A DNA stretch of 48,908 nt from Acidimicrobiia bacterium (GCA_009840735.1 VXNF01000120.1:1-48908), one strand, 5' to 3'. Positions 1 through 6,781 are shown, counted from the stretch's first letter. Notes: a model not told the origin generated them from the letters alone. Translations and numbers: made by a program.

Positions 1-501
1 TCGCACCTCCTCCTCAGTGGGCGGCAAGCCGCTCGCCTCGAACGCACCGGACTCGTTGCGCAGCCACTCGTACAGCCGGTACGCCACATCGGCGTCAGAG
101 ATCTCGAATCCGTACGGCGCCGCTGTCCGCACCTCCTCGATTCCCGACTGCCGGAGAATCCAGTAACGCCCGTCGGTGAGAACCCCCAGCCTTTCCTGCT
201 CTCCGGCCCTTGCCCTCTCGCGGAGATAGCGGTCCAATTGCTCGATCCAACGCGGATCAGGGTTGATGCCTTTGCCGATTCGCTTCTTGACCTCGATCAC
301 GAAGTCACCGGTCTGCAGATCGATCCGGTTCTGCTCCATCCGGATTTCGTCTCTGGAGGCGAGTCCGGACGTGACCAAGAAGTCCGCGATCGCCGACCGA
401 ACATCCGCCTCGGGCGCCACCTCCTCGTGGCGCCGAAGCATCAGCCCGGCGCTCTCGCGGAGCTGGGGACTGTCGGGATCGATGAGGATTAGTTCAGACA
501 T
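1..501 (-). CDS. Nuclease-like protein N-terminus, possibly type IIG restriction-modification enzyme (partial)
   Basis: The reading frame starts at an ATG (501-499) and runs open off the left edge of the window, giving 167 residues without a stop. Around residues 55-70 there is an R-I-D segment followed by F-V-I-E-V-K-K, which resembles the D...ExK core of PD-(D/E)xK nucleases. Next comes a W-I-E-Q-L-D-R-Y-L helix and then G-V-L-T-D-G-R-Y-W. This combination is what I recall from the N-terminal domain of large single-chain restriction-modification proteins and of HsdR-type N-terminal domains. The start overlaps the end of the upstream toxin gene by 8 bp, so it is probably translated from the same mRNA. 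The methylase or helicase part expected for such a family lies outside the window, so the function is inferred from the N-terminus only. Confidence 0.6.
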   Translation of the reverse strand, partial: MSELILIDPDSPQLRESAGLMLRRHEEVAPEADVRSAIADFLVTSGLASRDEIRMEQNRIDLQTGDFVIEVKKRIGKGINPDPRWIEQLDRYLRERARAGEQERLGVLTDGRYWILRQSGIEEVRTAAPYGFEISDADVAYRLYEWLRNESGAFEASGLPPTEEEVR

Positions 502-922
502 CGACGTCGCTGAGGGTTGTTCGAGATGCCCGGACGATGAACGGGCCCGGCCTGCCCAGCAAGCTCTCAATACGACGCCACTGGCTCATGACGACCTCGA
601 GTTGCGCCCAGACCGTCTGCGCGTCACGAGCGGCCAGCACCACCATTCGTGCCCGATGCTGGACGACCGCCTGACGTTCTGCGACTCGGCGGCTGATCAA
701 TCGATCTCGTGTGACGATCAAGTATCCGGCATCTGCCACGAGGGGAATCCAGTCCTGGTCGGGAATGTCAGGGGTCGTGACCAGGCAGGGCGGTCGTTCG
801 CGCCTATGGATGACCGAGCCACTGTCCCCTGGGTACGTGCAGTCAGCCCGCAAGCTCGCGAGCAGTCTGCCTAAGCCGAGGATGTCAGCATCGAAGTAGA
901 ATCGAACGACCGCTGGTTTCAC
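494..922 (-). CDS. PIN-like toxin, VapC45-type
   Basis: This 142-residue protein begins with a hydrophobic strand ending in F-D-A-D, the usual first acidic site of PIN-like ribonucleases. It later has P-D-Q-D-W-I-P-L and Y-L-I-V-T-R-D, which supply further acidic residues. Length and order fit the VapC45-type PIN-like family (compare the roughly 138-residue mycobacterial VapC45). The gene overlaps the upstream antitoxin by 4 bp (ATGA), the normal arrangement for a toxin made with its antitoxin. PIN toxins of this kind are expected to cleave RNA; the target cannot be read from the sequence. Its other neighbour, overlapping by 8 bp, is the nuclease-like gene, so the toxin may belong to a three-gene cassette. 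Confidence 0.72.
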   Translation of the reverse strand: MKPAVVRFYFDADILGLGRLLASLRADCTYPGDSGSVIHRRERPPCLVTTPDIPDQDWIPLVADAGYLIVTRDRLISRRVAERQAVVQHRARMVVLAARDAQTVWAQLEVVMSQWRRIESLLGRPGPFIVRASRTTLSDVDV

Positions 923-1614
923 GCCGCACGAGTGGTGCTGCGACGGGACAGCTCGTATGAGCGCGCCCAGCCCACGTCTTCGACGCCGAGGTCGAACTGT
1001 GCAGCCACGTCCGCGTCGTCCTCACCTCCGTCGATGTGCTCGAAGATCGCTGACGTGCTGATACCTCTGATCGCTGGGTGGCCGAACCGATGCGTCGGAC
1101 GGCACCGGACCGGGGAGTTCTGGTCTTCATGGGGGCGCCACCCCACGGCGAGATCGTCTCGCCAGTCGACCCGGCTGATGAACGACGCCGCGGGCGGCGT
1201 GAGCACAGGCTGGTCGCTCGTTTTGGCCACAAGCCAGAAGTCCCCTCCCAGTCCGCACTCCTCCTGCACCTTCAGCAGCAGGCGAGGACCGTTGCCCACC
1301 CAGGGCTTGGAATGGGCGAGAGGGTACGGGATCCCCTCCTCGTCGCGCAGCTTCCGGACGAACTGCCGGATCTCGTCGAGCCGTACGTGCAGTTCGCGTC
1401 GATACTGGCGGAGGAGGGCGGCCTCGACGAATTCGCCCCACGTCAGGCTGCCGACCCCAGTGGGCTCAGGACGGATCACAGGCGGATACGCGCGGCCGTT
1501 GTCGGACCGGCCCTCGAGCCACCAGTGCAGGGTCGACCGGGGCACCCGCAGTATGTCGGCCGCGTCAGCGTCGGAATAGACCGGGCGGTCTAAGAGTTCC
1601 AGGTTCACGGCCAT
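919..1614 (-). CDS. VapB45-type antitoxin with DUF433-like C-terminus
   Basis: The protein has 231 residues. The N-terminus (about 12-35) is a helix-turn-helix with A-A-D-I-L-R-V-P-R-S-T-L-H-W-W, typical of a DNA-binding antitoxin that represses its own promoter. The C-terminal part (about 165-220) has H-P-A-I-R-G-I-S-T followed by D-V-A-A-Q-F-D-L, matching the DUF433 pattern found in antitoxins of PIN-like toxins. Length is close to the roughly 240 residues of mycobacterial VapB45. It is first in the operon and overlaps the toxin by 4 bp. The ATG at 1614 follows a GAGGG stretch. A second ATG five bases upstream is in another frame and soon meets no family homology. Confidence 0.72.
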   Translation of the reverse strand: MAVNLELLDRPVYSDADAADILRVPRSTLHWWLEGRSDNGRAYPPVIRPEPTGVGSLTWGEFVEAALLRQYRRELHVRLDEIRQFVRKLRDEEGIPYPLAHSKPWVGNGPRLLLKVQEECGLGGDFWLVAKTSDQPVLTPPAASFISRVDWRDDLAVGWRPHEDQNSPVRCRPTHRFGHPAIRGISTSAIFEHIDGGEDDADVAAQFDLGVEDVGWARSYELSRRSTTRAA

Positions 1615-1670
1615 ATCATGCCCTCTGGGCGAGCCTCGCTGCTGTTTCCCCGGTTCAGCTGCCCGAGGTT

Positions 1671-1730
1671 GCCTCGGAGCGGTCGCCTCGGTCGCCTCGG
1701 AGCGGTCGCCTCGGTCGCCTCGGAGCGGCC
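1671..1730. repeat. 23-bp tandem repeat, 2.6 copies
   Basis: Two exact copies (1671-1693 and 1694-1716) and a 14-base third copy (1717-1730) of a GCCTCGGAGCGG-containing unit fill the 132-bp gap between the antitoxin start (1614) and the phosphatase stop (1747). The array lies upstream of the toxin-antitoxin operon, where its promoter and operator are expected, so it could be regulatory. It could also be simple slippage of GC-rich DNA. Confidence 0.85.
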
Positions 1731-1746
1731 CGCCGCGCCGTTCGGC

Positions 1747-2370
1747 TCAGGGTCGCGGCGGCGGACTGCCCGCTTCGACGGCGTCGGAGCTGTGATGTTC
1801 GGCGTCGCCCACGCTGACCGGCTCGCCTACGCGCAGCGCGCCGTCCTCAACGCTCATCCGCCGACCCGAGAGGTTAGGCATGGGCACGGGCTGCAATCCT
1901 GCCCGCACCGTCAGGCTGTGGATGACCCCGCCGTGGGTGATCACCAGCACCTCTGATGTGCCCCGGCGGTCCGCCAGTAGGGCGATGTGGCCCAGCGCGG
2001 CGTCGGCCCGCACGACGAGCTGCTCGTCGGTCTCGTAGTCGTCGGGCCGTCGGCCGCTGGCCAGGTAGCCCGGCCAGTCCCGCTCGATCTCGTCCCGGGT
2101 GAGGCCCTGCCACGGCCCCGCGTTGCGTTCGCGCAGGCGCGGCTCGGTGTCGATCGTCTCGATCTCGGCGCCGGCGGCGATGATCTCGGCGGTCTGCCGG
2201 GCGCGGCGGAGGTCCGAGCAGACCAGCATCTCGAAGCTCGCCAACAGCGGCCCGGCCTCGGCCGCGTGGCGCCGCCCGCGTTCGGTCAGCGGTGTGTCGG
2301 CTTGACCCTGCCAGCGGCCTTGGGCGTTCCATTCGCTCTCGGCGTGTCGCAGCAGCAGGAGTCTGGCCAC
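1747..2370 (-). CDS. Histidine phosphatase superfamily protein (phosphoglycerate mutase-like)
   Basis: The start of the protein reads R-L-L-L-L-R-H-A-E-S-E-W, containing the RHxE signature whose histidine is transiently phosphorylated. It continues with D-T-P-L-T-E-R-G and later T-H-G-G-V-I-H-S, the second conserved histidine. These features define the histidine phosphatase family; the substrate (a sugar phosphate or other phosphomonoester) cannot be told. I start it at GTG 2370, giving 207 residues, because R-L-L-L-L-R-H directly follows and TATCGT lies 8 bases upstream as a leaderless-type -10. An ATG at 2439 is also open in frame but would add about 23 low-complexity residues and leave only 3 bp to the divergent gene. 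A phosphoglycerate mutase-like gene near mshA is also known in mycobacteria. Confidence 0.85.
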   Translation of the reverse strand: MARLLLLRHAESEWNAQGRWQGQADTPLTERGRRHAAEAGPLLASFEMLVCSDLRRARQTAEIIAAGAEIETIDTEPRLRERNAGPWQGLTRDEIERDWPGYLASGRRPDDYETDEQLVVRADAALGHIALLADRRGTSEVLVITHGGVIHSLTVRAGLQPVPMPNLSGRRMSVEDGALRVGEPVSVGDAEHHSSDAVEAGSPPPRP

Positions 2371-2378
2371 GAGCGGCG

Positions 2379-2436
2379 ACGATACCGCCGCCGGGCCACC
2401 AGCGACGGTGCCACCGGCAGCGGCCACTTCTACGCT
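2379..2436. promoter_or_regulatory. Divergent leaderless-type promoter pair
   Basis: On the minus strand TATCGT (2384-2379) lies 8 bases before the phosphatase GTG. On the plus strand TACGCT (2431-2436) lies 6 bases before the GTG at 2443. Both match the TAnnnT -10 element of actinobacterial promoters at a distance where transcription would start at or next to the start codon. No clear -35 elements are seen. Confidence 0.45.
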
Positions 2437-2442
2437 CATGGT

Positions 2443-3906
2443 GTGGTCACCCTGCGCCTCTTCGCCGCCGTGCGCCAGGCTGCTGGCGTCGGCGCCGTGG
2501 AGGTCCCCGGAACTACGGTCGCCGAGGTGCTCGAGGCGGCCGCGGCACGCTTCGGCCCGACGTTCGAGGAGCAGCTGGGCGCCTGTCGGATCTGGCGCAA
2601 CGGCGAGCCCGCCGAGCCCTCTGAGCCCGTCGCCGCCGGCGATGAGATCGCCGCCCTGCCGCCCGTGTCCGGCGGTTCCGGCGGCACCGGGCGCGTGGCG
2701 ATCATCTCGCTGCACACCTCGCCTCTCGTCCAGCCCGGATCGGGCGACAGCGGCGGCATGAACGTCTACGTGCGCGAGCTGGCCGCCGCTCTGGCGCATC
2801 GCCGTTTGGAGTGCTCGGTGTACGTGCGGCGCTTCCGCTACGACTTGCCGCCGGAGATCTTCGTGGAGCCCGGCGTGCGGGTCGTCCACGTTCCTGCTGG
2901 TCCGTGCGACCTGCCGAAGGAGGCGCTGGCGGGCACGCTCGACGCCTTCACCGACGGCGTCCTAGCCGACATCGCCCGGACTGGCGACGTCGATGCGATC
3001 CACGCCCACTACTGGCTGTCCGGCGTGGCCGGTCACCGGATCAAGCACGCCCTCGACCGACCGCTCGTGACCACGTTCCATACCCTCGCCCGGGTGAAGC
3101 AGACCCTCGGCGAGCCGGAGTCGCCCGCGCGCGCCCGCGCCGAGCAGGAGGTGGTGGCCTGCTCGGACGTCGTGTGCGCCGCCGGCGAGGCCGAGACAAG
3201 CCATCTGGTGGATCTCTACGGCGCGCCCGCCGACCGGGTGCAGATCGTGGCGCCGGGCGTGGAGCACGCTCTGTTCTCACCCGGTGACCCCGAGGGGTCC
3301 CGGGCGGCCCTCGGCCTCGGCGACGAGCCCGTGCTGCTGTTCGTCGGCCGGGTGCAGCCGCTGAAGGGCCTGGACCTCGCAGTGCGAACCCTGGCTGCGC
3401 TCAGCGACCGCCGCCGCAGCGCCCGGCTGGTCGTCGTGGGCGGCCCGAGCGGCCCGCAGGGCGGGGCTGAGCTGGCCCGAGCCCGCCGCCTAGTCGCCGC
3501 CTGCGGCCTCGGCCAGCGGGTGCTCTTCGTGCCGCCGCAGCCGCACCACCGTCTTGCCACCTACTATCGGGCCGCCGATGCAGTGCTCGTGCCGAGCCGC
3601 AGCGAGACGTTCGGGCTGGTGGCACTGGAGGCGGCGGCCTGCGGCGCGCCAGTGGTGGCGGCGTCGGTCGGGGGGCTCCGGACGCTCGTGCGCCACGGCC
3701 GCACCGGCTACCTCGTGGCCGACCGCGACCCCCGGTCCTGGGCGCAGCGGGTGGATGAGATCCTGGCGGATCGCCTCACGGCCGCGGCGCTGGCGCTGGA
3801 GGCCGCAGCGGTCGCTCGGGGCTACTCCTGGAACGCCACTGCCGGGCTGGTGGCTGGCTGCTACGACTCGTTGCGTCGCCGCCGGCTCGTCGAGTGCCTG
3901 GCTTGA
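2443..3906 (+). CDS. MoaD/ThiS-like domain fused to MshA-like glycosyltransferase
   Basis: One uninterrupted frame of 487 residues holds two domains. Residues 1-78 are a beta-grasp MoaD/ThiS-type protein (L-R-L-F-A-A-V-R start, P-P-V-S-G-G end), where the terminal diglycine normally is the functional C-terminus. After a six-residue S-G-G-T-G-R linker comes a GT4 glycosyltransferase: S-L-H-T-S-P-L-V-Q-P-G, G-D-S-G-G-M-N-V-Y-V-R-E-L, H-A-H-Y-W-L-S-G, F-V-G-R-V-Q-P-L-K-G and S-E-T-F-G-L-V-A-L-E-A, as in MshA, which makes the mycothiol precursor from UDP-GlcNAc and inositol phosphate. A separate start at GTG 2695 is possible but has no ribosome-binding site, while GTG 2443 has a leaderless-type -10. 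The YbjN gene follows by TGATG overlap, as next to mycobacterial mshA. The MshA assignment is moderate; another GT4 sugar transferase is possible. Confidence 0.8.
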   Translation: MVTLRLFAAVRQAAGVGAVEVPGTTVAEVLEAAAARFGPTFEEQLGACRIWRNGEPAEPSEPVAAGDEIAALPPVSGGSGGTGRVAIISLHTSPLVQPGSGDSGGMNVYVRELAAALAHRRLECSVYVRRFRYDLPPEIFVEPGVRVVHVPAGPCDLPKEALAGTLDAFTDGVLADIARTGDVDAIHAHYWLSGVAGHRIKHALDRPLVTTFHTLARVKQTLGEPESPARARAEQEVVACSDVVCAAGEAETSHLVDLYGAPADRVQIVAPGVEHALFSPGDPEGSRAALGLGDEPVLLFVGRVQPLKGLDLAVRTLAALSDRRRSARLVVVGGPSGPQGGAELARARRLVAACGLGQRVLFVPPQPHHRLATYYRAADAVLVPSRSETFGLVALEAAACGAPVVAASVGGLRTLVRHGRTGYLVADRDPRSWAQRVDEILADRLTAAALALEAAAVARGYSWNATAGLVAGCYDSLRRRRLVECLA

Positions 3907-4370
3907 TGCGGCGCAGGCCGGCCACGCCGACCGAGCTCGACGAGATCGAAGGACGGATCGACGCCTGGGCCGCCCGGCAGGCGGCGCAAGAGGCCGCGGT
4001 CGCCTCGGTGGAGCGGGCCGAGCCGCCCCTGCGCCGTTGGTACATCCGGCTGGTGGGCGAGGAGAAGTCCGTCTTCTCGGTCTGGTTCACGCTGCGGCAG
4101 CGCTCGCTGCATTTCGAGACCTACTTCGTGCCGGCGCCCGAGGAGAACAGCTCCCGGCTCTACGAGTACTGCCTGCGCCAGAACCTCAAGCTGCGCGGTG
4201 CCCGCTTCGCCATCGGCGCCGAGGACGCCGTGTTCCTGCTGGGCGAGATCGCCGTCGCCGACGTGGCCGACGATGAGCTCGACCGCATCCTGGGCACCGT
4301 CTATGAGGCCACCGAGCGGCACTTCCGCCCGGCGATGCGCATCGGCTTCGCCAGCCGGTTCCGCGGCTGA
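3906..4370 (+). CDS. YbjN-domain protein
   Basis: This 154-residue protein has a charged N-terminal helix. It then carries W-Y-I-R-L-V-G-E-E-K-S-V-F-S-V-W-F-T-L-R-Q-R-S-L, H-F-E-T-Y-F-V-P-A-P-E-E-N and Y-E-Y-C-L-R-Q-N, the pattern of YbjN / type III secretion chaperone-like proteins. The mycobacterial protein next to MshA has the same type of fold, and the pairing here supports the glycosyltransferase assignment. The ATG at 3906 shares its A with the TGA of the preceding gene (TGATG), so translation is probably coupled. Its biochemical role is unknown. Confidence 0.85.
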   Translation: MRRRPATPTELDEIEGRIDAWAARQAAQEAAVASVERAEPPLRRWYIRLVGEEKSVFSVWFTLRQRSLHFETYFVPAPEENSSRLYEYCLRQNLKLRGARFAIGAEDAVFLLGEIAVADVADDELDRILGTVYEATERHFRPAMRIGFASRFRG

Positions 4371-4406
4371 CTACGGCCACTGGAGCCACATCATACAACA
4401 CGAACA

Positions 4407-4457
4407 TATATAATAACAACGGGAGTAGTTGACAATAACAAGTAGATCCCATATATT
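4407..4457. promoter_or_regulatory. Face-to-face consensus promoters sharing one -35 region
   Basis: Plus strand: TTGACA (4429-4434), 17-base spacer, TATATT (4452-4457), almost the textbook sigma70/SigA promoter. Minus strand: TTGTCA (complement of 4435-4430), 17-base spacer, TATATA (complement of 4412-4407). The two -35 hexamers overlap at TTGACAA. The plus-strand transcript would begin near 4464 and could be a long proC leader or a small RNA. The minus-strand transcript would run antisense into the YbjN gene. Confidence 0.6.
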
Positions 4458-4555
4458 TCATGGTGCCACCACAAGAGGGGGTGCCTGGGCCGGTTCTCTC
4501 GGGGAAGCGGCCGGTCCGGGGCCCCTCGCCCTCCGGAGCGCCGCGCCAGCCGGGC

Positions 4556-4561
4556 TAGGGT
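4556..4561 (+). promoter_or_regulatory. Leaderless-type -10 of proC
   Basis: TAGGGT ends 6 bases before the GTG start at 4568, and no ribosome-binding site is present between them. This fits a leaderless mRNA. Confidence 0.4.
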
Positions 4562-4567
4562 GCGCCC

Positions 4568-5362
4568 GTGAGCATCCGGCTGCAGTTCATCGGCGGCGGC
4601 AAGATGGGCGAGGCCTTGCTCGGCGGGCTCATCGCCGACGGCTGGGCGCAGCCCGACGAACTGGCGGTGGTCGAGCCGCTGGCGCCTCGTCGCCTCGAGC
4701 TGTCCGGGCGGTACCCGCAGACGCTGGTGGGTGAGGCGCCGCAGCCCGGTGTCGACGCCGTCCTCGCTGTCAAGCCTGACGACATCGAAGCGGCCGCCGG
4801 TGCGCTCAGCGCCGCAGGACCGTCTCGCGTGCTGTCGATCGCCGCCGGAGTGCGGACGGCCTCGCTGGAGCGCTGGATGGGCGAGGGCGTCCGGGTGGTG
4901 CGCGCCATGCCCAACACGCCCGCGCTGGTGGGCTGCGGCGCCTCGGCGGTGGCCCCCGGCGCCTCCGCTTCGGCGCACGACGTGCGCTGGGCCGTCGAGG
5001 TGCTCGCCAGTGTGGGTACCGTCGAAGTCACCTCCGAGTCGCAGCTCGACGCGGTCACGGGGCTGTCGGGCTCAGGTCCGGCGTACGTGTTCCTCGTGGC
5101 CGAGGCTCTCATCGCCGCGGGCACCGCTGAGGGACTGCCAACGGAGGTCGCCGACGGCCTGGTGCGGGAGACCATTCGGGGCGCCGGGGAGCTGCTCGTT
5201 CGCTCCGCCCGAGCCCCGGCGGCGCTGCGGGCCGACGTGACCTCGCGCGGGGGCACCACCGAGCGAGGCATCTCGGTTCTGGAACAGGAGGGTCTCCGGG
5301 AGGCCTTCGCCGCTGCGGTGGCGGCCGCGACCCGCCGGTCGCTGGAGTTGGGCCGCGCCTGA
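4568..5362 (+). CDS. proC: Pyrroline-5-carboxylate reductase
   Basis: ProC reduces 1-pyrroline-5-carboxylate to proline with NAD(P)H in the cytosol. The 264-residue protein has the N-terminal Rossmann motif F-I-G-G-G-K-M-G-E-A-L-L. It continues with A-V-K-P-D-D, V-R-A-M-P-N-T-P-A-L-V-G-C-G and the C-terminal helical signature T-G-L-S-G-S-G-P-A-Y-V-F, all diagnostic. Length is normal. The GTG at 4568 begins directly before the first strand. It sits between the mshA-like pair and the small HTH gene, as in mycobacteria. Confidence 0.95.
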   Translation: MSIRLQFIGGGKMGEALLGGLIADGWAQPDELAVVEPLAPRRLELSGRYPQTLVGEAPQPGVDAVLAVKPDDIEAAAGALSAAGPSRVLSIAAGVRTASLERWMGEGVRVVRAMPNTPALVGCGASAVAPGASASAHDVRWAVEVLASVGTVEVTSESQLDAVTGLSGSGPAYVFLVAEALIAAGTAEGLPTEVADGLVRETIRGAGELLVRSARAPAALRADVTSRGGTTERGISVLEQEGLREAFAAAVAAATRRSLELGRA

Positions 5363-5418
5363 GCGCTGCTGGGGCCACACTCCTGGGGCCACAGTGGCGG
5401 CCGTGCGCCCTGTTCGAC

Positions 5419-5447
5419 TTGTTCGCCGTGTTGCGCCTGCGTACTGT
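5419..5447 (+). promoter_or_regulatory. Candidate promoter of the small HTH gene
   Basis: TTGTTC (5419-5424) and TACTGT (5442-5447) are separated by 17 bases. The ATG at 5472 follows after about 25 bases that include a GGGGG ribosome-binding site. The -10 is part of a 17-base element almost repeated before the MerR-like gene at 42994. Confidence 0.45.
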
Positions 5448-5471
5448 GTCCGGCGCGGAGTAGGGGGCGAC

Positions 5472-5666
5472 ATGGACAACGTACAACAGAGGCCTCGGTT
5501 CATGACCGTGGCAGAGGTGGCGGCGTTGATGCGCGTCTCGACGATGACGGTGTATCGACTCATCAAGTCCGGCGACCTTCCGGCTGTCCGGTTCGGCAAG
5601 TCCTACCGGCTCGACGAGGCCGACGTGGACGCCTACCTGGCGGACCGCTACACCCGAGCCGTCTGA
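5472..5666 (+). CDS. Small excisionase/BldC-type helix-turn-helix protein
   Basis: The 64-residue protein is almost entirely one winged-helix module: F-M-T-V-A-E-V-A-A-L-M-R-V-S-T-M-T-V-Y-R-L-I-K-S-G-D (split here as helix, turn, helix), then P-A-V-R-F-G-K-S-Y-R for the wing. It resembles the small DNA-binding protein encoded directly after proC in mycobacteria (Rv0500A) and the BldC-like group. The ATG at 5472 is preceded by GGGGG; an upstream TTG would add unrelated residues. It probably binds DNA, but its targets are unknown. Confidence 0.88.
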   Translation: MDNVQQRPRFMTVAEVAALMRVSTMTVYRLIKSGDLPAVRFGKSYRLDEADVDAYLADRYTRAV

Positions 5667-5670
5667 ACTC

Positions 5671-6582
5671 CTGCGCTACCGCACAGTCTCGTTCCTGTCC
5701 GACTACGGCCTGACCGACGAGTTCGTCGGCGTCGTCAAGTCGGTCATCTGGTCGGTCGCCCCCGAGGTCCGGATCCTCGACATCACCCACGAAGTCGCCC
5801 GCTACGACGTCCGCGGCGGCGGCCTCACCTTGGCGCGGGCGGCGCAGTACCTGAACCCCGGCGTCGTGGTGGCGGTTGTGGATCCCACCGTCGGCACCGA
5901 CCGCCGGCCCGTGGCCGTGGAGGTGGGCGGCGGCTCATCGGTCCTCGTCGGCCCCGACAACGGTCTGCTGGCCCCCGCCGTGTCGCTCGTGGGCGGCGCG
6001 ACAAGGGCGGTGGAACTGCGCAACGAGCAGTACCGGCTCAGCCAGCAGGCCAACACCTTCGACGGCCGCGACGTGTTCGGGCCGGCGGCCGGCCATCTCG
6101 CCGCCGGCGTGCCGCTGACCGAGCTGGGCCCGCTGATCGATCCGGCCAGCCTCGTTCCGGGGATCGTCGCCAACGCCGCGGTCCACCCCGACAGGGTCGA
6201 GGCGGAGGTCCTGTGGGTGGACCGCTTCGGCAATGCGCAGCTGAACGTCGGCCCCGAGGACTTGGCTAACTTGGGCGACTCGGTGGCTCTGCGCACCGCT
6301 GAGGGGACGCGGACGGCGCACCGGGCGGAGACCTACGCCGCCGTCGCCGCCGGCGAGACCGGCCTCGTGGTGGACTCCTACGGGCTCGTCTCGCTGGCGC
6401 AGGACCGCCGGAACTGCGCCGCTGAGCTGTCCCTCGAGGCGGGCTCCGCCGTGACGCTCAGCCGCCCCGACACCGCCGAGGACCCAGCCGCCGCCCCCTC
6501 GGCCGATTCTGCCGCGGGCGCGCACGGTGGCGGGGGTACCGTGACGGTGCGCCTCGCCGGCCGCAAAGTCGGCGGGAAGTGA
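5671..6582 (+). CDS. SAM hydrolase (DUF62 / SAM hydroxide adenosyltransferase)
   Basis: The family hydrolyses S-adenosylmethionine to adenosine and methionine. The N-terminal signature F-L-S-D-Y-G-L-T-D-E-F-V-G (residues 8-20), T-H-E-V, V-V-D-P-T-V-G-T, G-P-D-N-G-L-L and the C-terminal D-R-F-G-N-A-Q are all present. The first of these carries the aspartate that contacts the SAM ribose. The signature lies in frame upstream of the first ATG/GTG/TTG codon (TTG 5830), and no such codon precedes it. I therefore place the start at CTG 5671, five bases after the stop of the HTH gene, giving 303 residues. The C-terminal 35 or so residues are an Ala/Gly-rich tail. A sequencing error in the short gap is the alternative. 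Confidence 0.8.
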   Translation: MRYRTVSFLSDYGLTDEFVGVVKSVIWSVAPEVRILDITHEVARYDVRGGGLTLARAAQYLNPGVVVAVVDPTVGTDRRPVAVEVGGGSSVLVGPDNGLLAPAVSLVGGATRAVELRNEQYRLSQQANTFDGRDVFGPAAGHLAAGVPLTELGPLIDPASLVPGIVANAAVHPDRVEAEVLWVDRFGNAQLNVGPEDLANLGDSVALRTAEGTRTAHRAETYAAVAAGETGLVVDSYGLVSLAQDRRNCAAELSLEAGSAVTLSRPDTAEDPAAAPSADSAAGAHGGGGTVTVRLAGRKVGGK

Positions 6583-6649
6583 GGCGCACCGGCGCCGCAG
6601 CGGCGCGGGCGTCCAGATCGGGCACCGGAGCGCCGACGGGAGGCATGAC

Positions 6650-6739
6650 TTGAGGCTCGGAACCACCATCGTCATCGCCTTGCTCCTGCTCGCCGTGCTC
6701 GTGGCCGGCGTGGTGCAGATATTCATCCTCGCTCGCTGA
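6650..6739 (+). CDS. Single-helix membrane peptide, 29 residues
   Basis: TTG at 6650 follows GGGAGG at an 8-base distance. The 29 residues are a short basic start, a continuous hydrophobic helix (T-I-V-I-A-L-L-L-L-A-V-L-V-A-G-V-V) and a tail ending L-A-R. This is the make-up of a small one-pass membrane protein. It sits 67 bp after the SAM hydrolase and 121 bp before hemA. I do not recognise a family. Confidence 0.5.
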   Translation: MRLGTTIVIALLLLAVLVAGVVQIFILAR

Positions 6740-6755
6740 GCGCTCCCCGACACTT

Positions 6756-6771
6756 TGTGAATTTGAGCACC
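6756..6771. promoter_or_regulatory. Weak Rex-box-like sequence upstream of hemA
   Basis: TGTGAATTTGAGCACC keeps the left half (TGTGAA) and part of the right half (CAC) of the Rex operator pattern TGTGAAC-N3-TTCACA. Rex is known to control hemACD in Streptomyces. Four defined positions differ from the pattern, so this is only suggestive. Confidence 0.2.
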
Positions 6772-6781
6772 TGCTCCACGA

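Larger units (their letters stand above)
4371..4567. other. Non-coding gap with AT-rich island before proC
   Basis: The 197-bp gap contains an AT-rich patch of about 85 bases (roughly 4388-4470) in otherwise GC-rich DNA. I see no convincing protein on either strand. The patch carries two opposed promoter-like sequences (separate entry), followed by GC-rich sequence and the short-spaced proC promoter. Confidence 0.7.

Noticed and set aside
1987-2442. Upstream extension of the MoaD-glycosyltransferase frame to 1987
   Set aside because: This part is antisense to the histidine phosphatase gene and has no recognisable domain; the MoaD domain starts at 2443.
2371-2889. Upstream extension of the phosphatase frame on the minus strand to 2889
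   Set aside because: It runs antisense through the MoaD-glycosyltransferase gene and adds no phosphatase feature.
6756-6771. Rex operator before hemA as a firm call
   Set aside because: Only the left half-site is good and the right half has several mismatches; kept as a weak feature, not as a finding.
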